A DNA stretch of 64,000 nt from a virus, in IMG/VR virus record IMGVR_UViG_3300045911_000155, positions 16,561 to 80,560 of that record; one strand, 5' to 3'. Under the pieces are notes generated by a model. The model was not told the origin of the DNA, searched no databases, and saw nothing but the letters and a program-made list of their open reading frames with translations. The position numbers and the translations under genes are program-made. Below, one piece after another: positions 14,103-21,971 of the stretch. The number at the start of each line of letters is the position of its first letter. Position 1 is the first letter of the stretch.

Positions 14103-14127
14103 CATATAAGTCAGTTCGTGGTATAAT
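14099..14127 (+). promoter_or_regulatory. early promoter with operator
   Basis: TTGACA (14099-14104), 17-base spacer, TATAAT (14122-14127), extended -35 TTGACATATAAGTC. The leader differs from the GGAGAGACGAC type. Confidence 0.85.
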
Positions 14128-14148
14128 GGTTTCAGATAGAGAACCGTT

Positions 14149-14391
14149 ATGCCAACGAAATTGACCGGTAGTAAGCGTGTCGTCCGTGAAACGCTGACGA
14201 CGATTCAGGGACGGAACATCATTGTGACGATGAACTCCCACTTCATCAAGCTGCGTCCGAAGGGGAAGAAGTACAGCTACGACGTGCCGATTGAAGCTGT
14301 GTTCATCTTCGCCGCCCGCAAGGAAGCTGAGCGCAAGATCAAAGAGAAGAGGGAAGCGCGCGCCGCCGCGAAGAAAGCAGGGAAGAAATGA
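14149..14391 (+). CDS. small basic protein
   Basis: 80 aa. A beta-rich first half (ITVTMN-like strands, KLRPKGKKYSYDVPIEAVF) and a C-terminal lysine/arginine/alanine helix (EKREARAAAKKAGKK) that could bind nucleic acid. Behind a strong early promoter. Function unknown. Confidence 0.65.
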   Translation: MPTKLTGSKRVVRETLTTIQGRNIIVTMNSHFIKLRPKGKKYSYDVPIEAVFIFAARKEAERKIKEKREARAAAKKAGKK

Positions 14392-14504
14392 GAATGAACT
14401 TTCGATTCACGTGGGTGTTTCTGAATTTCGGATTCAAGAACACCAAGGGGTTCTGGATCGTCGGCTTGCCGTTCGTGACGATCTGGAAGTGGAAGCCGCT
14501 TTAG
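14388..14504 (+). CDS. 38-residue aromatic microprotein
   Basis: Starts in an ATGA overlap with the preceding gene. Rich in Phe/Trp (MRMNFRFTWVFLNFGF .. GLPFVTIWKWKPL), probably membrane-associated. Too short for family assignment. Confidence 0.45.
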   Translation: MRMNFRFTWVFLNFGFKNTKGFWIVGLPFVTIWKWKPL

Positions 14505-15058
14505 AAGCGGTCGGTCGGTGAACCGACGACCACAGGTTGTCCCCAAACCGGCCACTTCTCCCGTAAGTAGTCGCCGTCCACTTCGTACCCGTAGGAACAC
14601 AAAATGCGTTGGCCGGGCGATTCGACTCTGGTGCATGAGTGCATCTGTTCTGATGGGAAGAAACACAGAAGTGTGCGATCCTTGACCATGTAGGGAACTT
14701 GGTCGATCACCGGAACGCCGCCATACATCACGGTCTGAACGAAGACATTGCACCGGACGTGATGGACATTGTTTTCGATGGCGTCGGTGTGCGCTTTGAC
14801 TTCGCCGCCCGCACCGGTGCTGCTAAGGTACCATCCATAGTTTCGTTCTTTCTGTTCGTCCCGGAACTTGAACAGTGCTTGAATGCGAAGCCGAATGTTG
14901 TGGAAACACTCCGGGACATCCTTCAGTTCTTCGACCAGTTGGAAGTAACACCCGCCGTTTGTTCCGTTGCGGGAAAGATCCGGGCGGATGGTTGCTTCCC
15001 ATTCGATTAGTGCCGCCTGTTCGTCCGGGGTGATGAATTCCGGGATGATGATGGGCAT
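14501..15058 (-). CDS. 2-oxoglutarate/Fe(II)-dependent oxygenase
   Basis: 185 aa. HxD at H90-D92 (KAHTDAIENN), distal histidine H140 (EQMHSCTRVE) and R151 for 2-oxoglutarate (GQRILCSYGYEV) fit the double-stranded beta-helix hydroxylase fold, prolyl-4-hydroxylase type. T4-like phages often carry such enzymes. Targets may be proteins or modified bases, unknown here. It converges with plus-strand genes and is followed upstream by a gene with a late promoter. Confidence 0.75.
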   Translation of the reverse strand: MPIIIPEFITPDEQAALIEWEATIRPDLSRNGTNGGCYFQLVEELKDVPECFHNIRLRIQALFKFRDEQKERNYGWYLSSTGAGGEVKAHTDAIENNVHHVRCNVFVQTVMYGGVPVIDQVPYMVKDRTLLCFFPSEQMHSCTRVESPGQRILCSYGYEVDGDYLREKWPVWGQPVVVGSPTDRF

Positions 15059-15063
15059 AGAGC

Positions 15064-15474
15064 CTACTTGCTAGAGTTCTTGACTGACGCGGCCAGCTTG
15101 TTGGTTTCGGCAACAACGAAGTTGTAGTCCCGATAGACGCCGCTCGACAGCGTTTCCCGTTTCCACTTCATCATACCCGGCTGAAGATCGCCCGGCTCAT
15201 TGCAAGCGAAGCCGACCCATTTGCCTTCTTTACCCGGCGCGGCTTCGACGAACTTGACGCCGCCATAGACTTGAGCGCGGATCTGATCCGGGTTCTTGTT
15301 CGCCCACGGATGGCCGGTCGGGAGTTTCACATACCCGCACCAATGCCCAAGGCGGTCGCGTTGCACCACACATTCAAGACCGGATGCTTCGAACTCTTCG
15401 CGGTCATCTTCGTGAATCCACGGACCATCAGAGAACCAGTCAATGCGCGTGATATTGAAATCTGTCAAAGCCAT
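15064..15474 (-). CDS. conserved phage hypothetical protein
   Basis: 136 aa. Pattern LGHWCGYVKLPTGHPW, then VYGGVKFVEA and WVGFACNEPGDLQPG, is shared by many phage proteins of unknown function; it looks like a compact beta-rich fold. Late-type TAAATAG lies 6 bases before ATG 15474, so it is probably expressed late with the oxygenase. Confidence 0.7.
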   Translation of the reverse strand: MALTDFNITRIDWFSDGPWIHEDDREEFEASGLECVVQRDRLGHWCGYVKLPTGHPWANKNPDQIRAQVYGGVKFVEAAPGKEGKWVGFACNEPGDLQPGMMKWKRETLSSGVYRDYNFVVAETNKLAASVKNSSK

Positions 15475-15480
15475 TTGATC

Positions 15481-15487
15481 CTATTTA
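15481..15487 (-). promoter_or_regulatory. late promoter, TAAATAG type
   Basis: GTGGTAAATAGGATCAA directly precedes ATG 15474. Confidence 0.55.
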
Positions 15488-15519
15488 CCACGGCGGGAAC
15501 CGGAGTATAATGTATGGGT

Positions 15520-16113
15520 ATGAAACTATCCCTTCTCTTAGTCACTCTAGGTGCGATGTTCGGCCTGTATGCGCAAAACGCCAACTATCGGTTTCAAGTC
15601 CGCCGGACAACTGACAATCAGATCATCGAATTGCGGGCGACGGATGGCTTGTTCGTGGATGCCGCGACCGGGACACTTCGCACGCTGCGTAACGCCGGGA
15701 TTCAGGGCACACCACTGACGGTGTGGATCAACGGAACAGACGGGAAGGGTGTCGCAGTGCCCATGCAAGGCGCACAGATCATCCTAGTGAACGGCAAGCC
15801 AGTCTTGAACATTCCCGCCCCGCCGCCGGTGCCTCAGTTGAAGATCAAGACGAATATCCACTGCATTCCGTCCGGCGACGGCTCTTCGTGGGTGATCCCG
15901 TTTACGGAAGGGACGATCACGGACATCGTGGTCTATCGGAATGGTGTCCGCCAAAGTCGGGTATCGTCGCCGGACTACGTGGCTGACTACAGCGCCAGTG
16001 CCAATTTCCTGACGCTCACACCCGCTCCGAACTACCCGTGGTCAATCTTGCGGACGGATGTCCAGAATCCACAGAAGCCGGATCTGATCGTCGCGGATGT
16101 GTTCTATTACTGA
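15520..16113 (+). CDS. secreted beta-rich protein
   Basis: 197 aa. TATAAT at 15506-15511 ends 8 bases before ATG 15520, so this ATG rather than 15514 is the likely leaderless start. A signal peptide (MKLSLLLVTLGAMFGLYA, cleaved before QN) leads a beta-strand-rich body with a proline-rich hinge (IPAPPPVP) between two domains. The second domain (IPSGDGSSWVIPFTEGTI) looks like a fibre or carbohydrate-binding module. Function unknown. Confidence 0.65.
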   Translation: MKLSLLLVTLGAMFGLYAQNANYRFQVRRTTDNQIIELRATDGLFVDAATGTLRTLRNAGIQGTPLTVWINGTDGKGVAVPMQGAQIILVNGKPVLNIPAPPPVPQLKIKTNIHCIPSGDGSSWVIPFTEGTITDIVVYRNGVRQSRVSSPDYVADYSASANFLTLTPAPNYPWSILRTDVQNPQKPDLIVADVFYY

Positions 16114-16307
16114 TTCTTGGGACAGAACTGACCGGTCTGCATGTTGATGACGTAGGCAGATTCATCGGCCCCGGCATCAGCGAAAGTTTTCTTGACCAGT
16201 TCGCGGAAACGAGATTCAGCATCGGCCACATCGCGTTTCATCAGCGACAATTTCAGGCTGGCGTTTTCCAAAAGAAGAAAGGCTTCCTTCGATAGTTGTG
16301 GTGTCAT
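16107..16307 (-). CDS. small helical protein downstream of a fibre gene
   Basis: 66 aa from ATG 16307. A long amphipathic helix (ENASLKLSLMKRDVADAESR .. ELVKKTFADA) and a short tail. It lies 27 bases after the fibre gene at 16335-17585 on the same strand and could be a fibre chaperone, which is inference from position only. It overlaps the end of the plus-strand gene by 7 bases. Confidence 0.55.
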   Translation of the reverse strand: MTPQLSKEAFLLLENASLKLSLMKRDVADAESRFRELVKKTFADAGADESAYVINMQTGQFCPKNQ

Positions 16308-16334
16308 GCCCAACTACTTAGGAAGCCTTTTCCA

Positions 16335-17585
16335 TTAGACCGGCGGGGTGACGCTATCGAACAGAATGCGGCCCCATCCGCCGTCCGCCATCCCAACCCA
16401 AATTCCTGTAGCGTCGCGATAGATGACCGCGCCGGTAGCATTGCCGACCGGGGTGCCATTCAAAACCGTGAATGGATAGGTCGATCCATTCTTGAGAAGG
16501 TTGCCGGTCAGGTTGATGTTGCCATCAACGTCTAGCCGGTGATCGGGTAAGACCGTTCCCAATCCAAGCCGGTGATTCGTTGCGTCCCACCAGAAGTTTG
16601 TGTCCTGTGTGTCATTGACCGTATTGAAAAATCCGTGGCCGGTGGCGTGGATGGTCAATTGATTCTCGACATTGCGAACGACGATCCCGGTGCCGGTAGG
16701 TTGGGTCAAGATATTGTTTGAGACTGCCGGGTAAACGTTGTTGGGTCCACTGAAACTTGGCCCTAGATTGTCGATCCCGCCATTCAGGGAAACGTAGCCA
16801 AGGTACACACCGTAACCGTTCAAAGAGAAGTCGTAGCTGTTTGTATATTGAACGGCGCTGTTCGACAACGGAGCAACAATGACACCAGAATCCGGGGTGG
16901 CAATCATGACAATGTTTCCATTGTCCATATCGGCGATGATGTTAGCCGTGGAAGAGGTTCCAAGATTGCCGCCCATCACAGCGCCGCCGGTGTAGGTCAT
17001 GATGGTTCCATCAATCGGCACACCGCTCAATGAAGCGGTGAAGGTGGTTGCGCTCAGAACGTTCTCAATCGTGATCTTCTGATTCGAGAAGGAAAGATTG
17101 GTGCCGGTTCCACCCAACACTTCCACCCGCATTCCGACGCTCAAATGTTGTGTGCTCGAAACGGTGAACACAGCGGGATTCGCTGTGGATATCGCCGTGA
17201 TCGGGAGCAGGATCAATTGGAATTGCGCCGCATCAAATGTGTTGCTGTATGCTGCAATTGCAGCTTTGCCGCCGCTCACATTCAGGATCGTGGAGTCTTG
17301 TGGGTCCACACTGATGGTGAGCGGCGATTCAGGAGTGTTGCCGGACGGAGTTGTCCATTGCCCCGCACCATTCAAATACACAGCCGCGTCATTCGGTAAC
17401 TTGGGGGCGAAACCGTGCCGGGCGTTTGATACGTTGTTGTTCGTATTGTCGCTCAGCGTCAGGTCGGATTCGATAATGTTGCCGGTGATTGCATGGGTGG
17501 CATTCCAGTTGGAAGGACGAATGAGACTATCGTCATTTCCGTCCGGCTTGGTGGATACGAAACTGTGCGTAATGGTGAGCGGCAT
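16335..17585 (-). CDS. tail-fibre-like structural protein
   Basis: 416 aa. The N-terminus ITHSFVSTKPDGNDDSLIRP is shared with the second fibre gene (20317-20997: ITHPFVSAKPDGPDPTKIRP), indicating a common attachment domain. The body is Asn/Gly/Thr-rich and beta-strand-rich, typical of trimeric fibres. The C-terminus has RLGLGTVLPDHRLDVDGN, of the kind seen before fibre tip or chaperone domains, although no catalytic Ser-Lys dyad is evident. A late promoter precedes it. Confidence 0.75.
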   Translation of the reverse strand: MPLTITHSFVSTKPDGNDDSLIRPSNWNATHAITGNIIESDLTLSDNTNNNVSNARHGFAPKLPNDAAVYLNGAGQWTTPSGNTPESPLTISVDPQDSTILNVSGGKAAIAAYSNTFDAAQFQLILLPITAISTANPAVFTVSSTQHLSVGMRVEVLGGTGTNLSFSNQKITIENVLSATTFTASLSGVPIDGTIMTYTGGAVMGGNLGTSSTANIIADMDNGNIVMIATPDSGVIVAPLSNSAVQYTNSYDFSLNGYGVYLGYVSLNGGIDNLGPSFSGPNNVYPAVSNNILTQPTGTGIVVRNVENQLTIHATGHGFFNTVNDTQDTNFWWDATNHRLGLGTVLPDHRLDVDGNINLTGNLLKNGSTYPFTVLNGTPVGNATGAVIYRDATGIWVGMADGGWGRILFDSVTPPV

Positions 17586-17594
17586 GACTAACAG

Positions 17595-17602
17595 GTATTT
17601 AG
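17595..17602 (-). promoter_or_regulatory. late promoter, CTAAATAC type
   Basis: GGCCTAAATACCTG lies 10 bases before the fibre ATG at 17585. Confidence 0.65.
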
Positions 17603-18039
17603 GCCGGTGGGTTCTGCATTGCCGCGATTTCCATTCGGGTCTTTGCCAACCATTCGACCAGCATAGCCGGGGTGACCGTCGTGAGCATGCCAGACGTGCC
17701 AAGCCACTGCCAGATACCGACTGTCATGCCGTCGATTTCCGCTTCGGTCAGTTCGTTCTTGACCGCGCCGGATACTTTTCCGATCCGGTAGGTCATATTG
17801 ACGATGAACCGCATCATCAACAAGGACCGTTGCGTCGGTGTGGTGTCTTTGCTGATCTGTAGAATGTTGGGCGGTTGCATGGTCATTTGCATGCCCGCCG
17901 GGAGATCGCAGTACTGGACGACGAAACTATTGTTCTCATCGCCTAGTGTCAAGATGTCAGGGAAGTGAAGTTTAGCGGACGACGGGTCGGGTAACCCATC
18001 GGACAAAACCTTGAATTCGTTCGATGTTTCGGATGTCAT
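17599..18039 (-). CDS. hypothetical protein upstream of fibre gene
   Basis: 146 aa from ATG 18039. TATAAT on the minus strand ends only 4 bases before it (a GTG lies 3 bases earlier), so the start is near the 5' end of any mRNA. The protein has a beta-rich first half (FPDILTLGDENNSFVVQYCDL) and a helical second half. Its position suggests fibre assembly, but no motif proves it. Confidence 0.55.
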   Translation of the reverse strand: MTSETSNEFKVLSDGLPDPSSAKLHFPDILTLGDENNSFVVQYCDLPAGMQMTMQPPNILQISKDTTPTQRSLLMMRFIVNMTYRIGKVSGAVKNELTEAEIDGMTVGIWQWLGTSGMLTTVTPAMLVEWLAKTRMEIAAMQNPPA

Positions 18040-18187
18040 CACGATTATATACAACGACCGAAACCCGTTCTTGAACGATTCTCCCGCGCGTGCGCGTGCG
18101 CACGATGTAGAAGGCTTGTACTCCCCGGCGACGCCCGGCAAACGCCACAGGCGCGGCCAGAAGCGTCAAAAAGGCATGTCTGGTCAT
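17972..18187 (-). CDS. small exported or membrane protein (tentative)
   Basis: 71 aa. The short hydrophobic start MTRHAFLTLLAAPVAFA fits a signal peptide; the rest is strongly basic (YIVRTRTRGRIVQERVSVVV). It overlaps the start of the next gene by 68 bases in another frame and lacks a clear ribosome site, so it may be spurious. Confidence 0.35.
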   Translation of the reverse strand: MTRHAFLTLLAAPVAFAGRRRGVQAFYIVRTRTRGRIVQERVSVVVYNRDDIRNIERIQGFVRWVTRPVVR

Positions 18188-18196
18188 GTGTCCATT

Positions 18197-18460
18197 CTAT
18201 CGCCGGGGTGATTTTCCCGCAAGGAACTCTTCGTAGGTCACACTGACGCCGCGCGGCCCGACGCCGGTGACTAGCAAGGTTCCGGCGGACAGGCTGACGG
18301 TATGGATGCCATCCCGCCGTTTTCGGCCCGTAAACGGCTTGTACGTGATCGTTCCCTTCCCGGTGCCCTGACAGTGCAAGCACACCACGGCGACGCCTTG
18401 TGGCTCCGCAAAACCGCGATAGACGCCGGTTCCTTGACAGGACGGGCACTCAATATTCAA
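18197..18460 (-). CDS. DnaJ-type zinc-ribbon protein
   Basis: 87 aa starting at TTG 18460, which overlaps the preceding stop (TTGA). It has two CxxCxGTG repeats (CPSCQGTGVY and CLHCQGTGKG), the pattern of the DnaJ zinc domain, then a basic linker and a beta-rich C-terminus. No J domain. Translationally coupled to the HNH gene. Confidence 0.65.
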   Translation of the reverse strand: MNIECPSCQGTGVYRGFAEPQGVAVVCLHCQGTGKGTITYKPFTGRKRRDGIHTVSLSAGTLLVTGVGPRGVSVTYEEFLAGKSPRR

Positions 18461-18846
18461 TAGTCATCTGTTGCGACATCAAAAGCCTCTACTAACAATT
18501 GTCCACTGTGTTCGAGCAACCACTGTTCCCGATACTCTTCGATGATCGGGAGAACTTCCGCCGCGTATCGGCTGTGAACGTATGCGTGATGCGTCGGGCA
18601 TATCGGAATCAAGTTTTCTGGCCGGTTGTCGTTGTGGTTTCCATTCGCATGGTGAACGGCGACGATCTTCCGTTCACCGCACACGACGCATTTCTTTTCG
18701 TGGTAGGCGAAACAGGTAGACCGATAGGCATCTTCCGACCAGTTTGGATTCCGTTGCTTCGTGCGGAAGAGCCGATTGGCGCACGACCGGGAGCATGTCG
18801 TGTTGCCGGGTTTGACATCTTTGCCACAGATAGGACAGTAGACCAC
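18457..18846 (-). CDS. HNH endonuclease with zinc finger
   Basis: 129 aa from GTG 18846, chosen because upstream in-frame TTGs lie in the terminator tract. N-terminal zinc knuckle CPICGKDVKPGNTTCSRSC, then CVVCGERKIVAVHHANGNHN, N in NRPENLIPICPTHH, and a C-terminal helix. The HHxNGxxxDNRPENLxxxCxxHH arrangement is the classical HNH nuclease of free-standing phage homing endonucleases. It lies beside fibre genes, which are frequent sites for such mobile genes. Confidence 0.8.
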   Translation of the reverse strand: MVYCPICGKDVKPGNTTCSRSCANRLFRTKQRNPNWSEDAYRSTCFAYHEKKCVVCGERKIVAVHHANGNHNDNRPENLIPICPTHHAYVHSRYAAEVLPIIEEYREQWLLEHSGQLLVEAFDVATDDY

Positions 18847-18865
18847 ACATCTGTTTAGGTGCGGC

Positions 18866-18896
18866 AAAAGCAAAGCCCGGCATTTCTGCCGGGCCT
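18866..18896 (-). terminator. rho-independent terminator, minus strand
   Basis: GCCCGGCA-GAAA-TGCCGGGC hairpin followed by TTTGCTTTT in minus-strand orientation, just upstream of the HNH gene. It ends the transcript from the late promoter at 19001. Between 18900 and 19000 I see no convincing gene. Confidence 0.8.
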
Positions 18897-19000
18897 TGGT
18901 GTGATTTCAATGAGCAAGTGGGTGACTGTCGGCTGGTCTATGTCAAGTAGGTAACCAACAATCTTCGGCTCATCTACTACTTCTCCGATTGTACCACGTT

Positions 19001-19008
19001 GTATTTAG
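19001..19008 (-). promoter_or_regulatory. late promoter, CTAAATAC type
   Basis: CGCCTAAATACAACG overlaps the stop codon of the gene at 19005-19400. It is followed by about 105 bases with only an 11-codon frame and then a terminator, so the product could be a short RNA. Confidence 0.5.
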
Positions 19009-19400
19009 GCGAACAACTCCATCTGATCGCCGGGTGGCGGTACGGGTTCAGAAGCCTTCTCCGGGAATTTGGCGCGGTATGCGTCCACGGACAAGCTCTT
19101 CCACTTGAGGGGCTTCGCCGGGTTCTGTTGATGGAACGCCTTCAGCTTCGCCGTGAATTCGTTGAACGCCGGGCCGGGCTGAACCGTGTCTTCGGTGAGC
19201 ACGATGACGTTGTTGGAAACGAGATAATCCCATACCGGTACATTGGTCATGGACCAACGTGGTGCCGGTAGGATGCTCAGCATTTCCAAAACGATTTCGG
19301 GCGGGTACACCTTTCCGTCAAGAGTCACGAACCGCAACAAGCGGGGTTGAAAATGGACCTCTTCGACCAAGCTGAAATCAGGCAGTTGCATATTCACCAT
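19005..19400 (-). CDS. hypothetical protein downstream of the fibre genes
   Basis: 131 aa; ATG 19400 or the in-frame ATG three codons later. It contains beta strands at the start (LLRFVTLDGKVYPPEIVLEM) and a charged C-terminal helix with a proline-rich tail. Probably late and fibre-related by position. TAACTAC precedes it, a weak late motif. Confidence 0.6.
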   Translation of the reverse strand: MVNMQLPDFSLVEEVHFQPRLLRFVTLDGKVYPPEIVLEMLSILPAPRWSMTNVPVWDYLVSNNVIVLTEDTVQPGPAFNEFTAKLKAFHQQNPAKPLKWKSLSVDAYRAKFPEKASEPVPPPGDQMELFA

Positions 19401-19410
19401 TATCCGGTAG

Positions 19411-19683
19411 TTAGGTCAGCTTCAAATACTGAACGTCGATGGACTCTGAGTTTTGGACATAGACGAACAGATTGATGACGTTCAGTCCGCTGATCGTGTG
19501 CGGCTCCACCCATGTGGTGCCATTGATTTGCCAACCACAGGTGATAACAGAACCGGAGCGAACGAACCGCAACTTGAACAGGTTGCCGGGCGGTGGTGAA
19601 CCCGATGGTCCAATGTTGGTGTTGTTGTAGAAGTTCCAATTGAACCATCCAGTGTTATTCCAGTAGTGATCTTGTGTCCACAT
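19411..19683 (-). pseudogene. tail fibre, C-terminal fragment
   Basis: 90 codons from ATG 19683. Aromatic-rich (WTQDHYWNNTGWFNWNFY), then beta strands ending QYLKLT. The sequence continues the preceding fragment in the +1 frame: the upstream frame reads GIRITSGNY and dies after SLLE, while this frame resumes at the same point. The shift maps to an AAA run near 19690. The product probably belongs to one fibre polypeptide. Confidence 0.55.
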
Positions 19684-20317
19684 GGTAGTTTCCGCTGGTG
19701 ATACGAATTCCCCACACCGAAAGCGCTCCCACGCCGCCGCTGTCGTCGCGGAATCCAATGCCGACGAAATTTGCCAACGCTGTATTCGGCACAAATTGCA
19801 CTTCGAAATTGAACGCTCCCGATCCACCCAATCCACCGGGCCGGTACAGACCGATGGGATAGTTCTGCGTTACGCTTCCGGTGTACCCGAAAGTGAAATC
19901 GTTGCCATTGTCGGTCATCGTGTAGTTGGCGTCCGTAGGAGTTACCACGTAAGACGACAGAGCCGATGCCGATGGAATGTTTGGATTGCGGTACGGAATC
20001 GAAGTGCCGTATTGTCCAGTCACATACCAGTTATCACCATCTGATTGAATTTCGCGATAGGCATATTGGGTGTTCAGGTTGACTGTCGTTTCACCGTCGA
20101 TGGTGTCCGGGGCGACGGGTGTGATGTAGACGGTGTTAGTTGTGCCTTTCACCTTGGCAATGTACTTCTTGCCGGTGTAAGAAGCGGCGGGCGGCAAATT
20201 GACAATGACGTGATCCGTTGTTTGGTCGCAGACAATCGTGCCGTCTGTTGGCAGAACAGTGTATGGTGAGTTCGTGTGGTTGATCGTGACGATCTTGGAA
20301 GATTCACCAAGCGACAT
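19655..20317 (-). pseudogene. tail fibre, middle fragment
   Basis: 220 codons. It contains Asn/Thr/Gly-rich beta repeats (TTNTVYITPVAPDTIDGE) and a lectin-like GLYRPGGLGGSGAFNFEVQF segment. ATG 20317 overlaps the stop of the first fragment (TGATG), but reading through the previous frame shows that WDLMSLGESS should follow directly on NQAPDVTPG, so a one-base loss at a CCCC run near 20325 is likely. Confidence 0.6.
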
Positions 20318-20997
20318 CAGATCCCAGGGGTCACGTCCGGGGCTTGATTGGTCGTGTTGCCCAAACACACATAGGACGATCCGTTGTAGGAAACCACATC
20401 ATACGGCACATATGCGGTCGCATTTGACCAAACACCAAGCCAAGTGAACCCTTGACCATCGGCACCCGCCGCACCCGCCGGGCCTGTCGCACCGGTTGCA
20501 CCGGTTGCACCAGTCTGCCCCTTGACGGCATAGAGGGTAGTTCCATCCGGCGTCAGGAACTCTTGCATCGTCACGGCATTGGCCGTTGTGTCTACTGCAT
20601 TCCCGCCCACCACGTTGCCCGGCCATGCGAACGTATGCCCGCCCGCATTGTTCTGGACGATGAAGAAGGTGATTCGCTGCCCGGCGGTCAAGTTGCTGAC
20701 CGTGCTCGAAGTCACGTTGCCGGTCAAGACGATGCGGAATTGATTGCCTAGTGCTGCGTCAAATGTCGGAGTGGCGGAAAAGGTGACTGTCGTGACGTTC
20801 CCACTCACCCGCCCATTGAAAGTGTTGTACCCCGTCCACGTGTTGTTCCCCGTCCACGTGTTGTTCCCGGCAAGCTGTTCGGTGCCAAGTGTGCCGGTGA
20901 CGGTGTGCGCTGCATTCCAGTTCGACGGTCGAATCTTCGTCGGGTCCGGGCCGTCCGGTTTGGCGGAAACGAAGGGGTGTGTGATTGACAGTGCCAT
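20317..20997 (-). CDS. tail fibre, N-terminal portion with collagen-like stretch
   Basis: 226 aa. The N-terminal ITHPFVSAKPDGPDPTKIRP matches the other fibre gene at 16335-17585. The middle is beta-rich, followed by Gly-X-Y repeats (GATGATGATGPAGAAG) and the start of a carbohydrate-binding-like module (WLGVWSNATAYVPYDVVSYN) that is cut mid-domain by the stop. Typical late fibre gene with CTAAATAC 8 bases upstream. With the two downstream fragments it would form one fibre of about 530 residues. Confidence 0.75.
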   Translation of the reverse strand: MALSITHPFVSAKPDGPDPTKIRPSNWNAAHTVTGTLGTEQLAGNNTWTGNNTWTGYNTFNGRVSGNVTTVTFSATPTFDAALGNQFRIVLTGNVTSSTVSNLTAGQRITFFIVQNNAGGHTFAWPGNVVGGNAVDTTANAVTMQEFLTPDGTTLYAVKGQTGATGATGATGPAGAAGADGQGFTWLGVWSNATAYVPYDVVSYNGSSYVCLGNTTNQAPDVTPGI

Positions 20998-21004
20998 GAC
21001 TGTC

Positions 21005-21012
21005 GTATTTAG
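21005..21012 (-). promoter_or_regulatory. late promoter, CTAAATAC type
   Basis: ACCCTAAATACGAC just upstream of ATG 20997. On the other strand TATAAT (21016-21021) serves the gene at 21039, so this is a divergent promoter pair. Confidence 0.65.
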
Positions 21013-21038
21013 GGTGGTATAATAGATCAGCTTCTCAT

Positions 21039-21245
21039 ATGAAGATCAAAAACCTCTTGAAAGACATTCTCGAAGGCTCCGTCCAAGTGCCGGACCAAGT
21101 GTGGAGTTTTGCATGGGACCGGGGAAACCGCCAGAACGTCCGGTTCCCCAAGGACGCATACGAAGCGATCCGGCTGAACGATGAATTTATGCTGGTCCGG
21201 GTGCCGAAGCAATCGCGCCCGGCTGAAGAGGCAAAGACCGCGTGA
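21039..21245 (+). CDS. hypothetical small protein
   Basis: 68 aa. TATAAT at 21016-21021 leaves a leader of about 10 bases without ribosome site. Basic N-terminus MKIKNLLKDILEG, then VWSFAWDRGNRQNVRFPKDAY and a C-terminal strand. Its TGA overlaps the next start (GTGA). Confidence 0.6.
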   Translation: MKIKNLLKDILEGSVQVPDQVWSFAWDRGNRQNVRFPKDAYEAIRLNDEFMLVRVPKQSRPAEEAKTA

Positions 21246-21466
21246 CGCTTCAGGACGCCATCAAGCGCGGCTGGTGTCCGTATCTGTTCCGGGAAGTGGA
21301 ACGGGAGAACAAAGCAAAGCGGCGGCTAGATCCTTTGATGGGTCGAATCAGGGATTTATTGCCCGGACTGATCCATCATCAGATTGCGCCGCCGCAACCT
21401 TTGCTTGGAGAGACTTCGCGAATTTTTAGCCTTCGCGTTCGGCCTTCATCATTTCCTTCAGGCTAG
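21242..21466 (+). CDS. hypothetical small basic protein
   Basis: 74 aa from GTG 21242 in a GTGA overlap with the preceding gene. Helical and basic (REVERENKAKRRLDPLMGRI). Its last 41 bases overlap the convergent gene at 21426. Function unknown. Confidence 0.5.
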   Translation: MTLQDAIKRGWCPYLFREVERENKAKRRLDPLMGRIRDLLPGLIHHQIAPPQPLLGETSRIFSLRVRPSSFPSG

Positions 21467-21752
21467 AGTATCCTTTCCGCCGGGCTTCACGGTGCCGGGC
21501 CTTCATGAGCTTGGAGAGTTTCGCGCGCCCTTCGCTGGTCATGCGTTCGGCGATGGCATTCGGAATTTTCGGTGCCTTGTCGCTTTTCGTGGTGACCTTG
21601 ACGCCGAAGGAACGAAGCGCTTTGTTGATGGCTTTCAATTCGCTCTGCCCGTCTTTGAGTGCGGTCTTTGCATCCGCGACCTGTTTGGCGGCTTGCGTCT
21701 GAGCCTGTTTGAGAAGCGACACCACGTCATTGATTGTTTTTGATTGCTGCAT
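21426..21752 (-). CDS. coiled-coil protein
   Basis: 108 aa from ATG 21752. A long N-terminal coiled coil (NDVVSLLKQAQTQAAKQVAD .. ELKAINKALRSF), a flexible middle and a basic C-terminus (ARHREARRKGYSSLKEMMKA). Possibly a nucleic-acid-associated or scaffold helper. It overlaps the upstream gene by 26 bases. Confidence 0.6.
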   Translation of the reverse strand: MQQSKTINDVVSLLKQAQTQAAKQVADAKTALKDGQSELKAINKALRSFGVKVTTKSDKAPKIPNAIAERMTSEGRAKLSKLMKARHREARRKGYSSLKEMMKAEREG

Positions 21753-21960
21753 TGCGCTTGTCCTGTCTGAGAAATTCCAAGGCGACGCCTTGTCTGTACA
21801 CTTCGCGGGTCGTCGGGCTGATCCACTGAATCCTCCACATGCATCCGACCTTCCGGCGGGAGTACACCCGCCATCCGGCCTTGTGAAGTTTCTGTTGATC
21901 TTTGGACGGGATGAATTTGTTGCCCCGTCCATCATAGATTTGTTCGGTCGGTTGAGACAT
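21727..21960 (-). CDS. hypothetical protein
   Basis: 77 aa from ATG 21960, preceded by AAAGGAAAC. Small beta-rich fold with Trp and Arg residues (GWRVYSRRKVGCMWRIQWI), then a charged tail. Part of the minus-strand operon driven from 22691-22719. Confidence 0.6.
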   Translation of the reverse strand: MSQPTEQIYDGRGNKFIPSKDQQKLHKAGWRVYSRRKVGCMWRIQWISPTTREVYRQGVALEFLRQDKRNAAIKNNQ

Positions 21961-21971
21961 CGTGTTTCCTT

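Noticed and set aside
18900-19000. Possible peptide frame (GTIGEVVDEPKIVGYLLDID) after a late promoter
   Set aside because: No usable start codon, and the frame runs through a terminator. The region is left as a possible short RNA.
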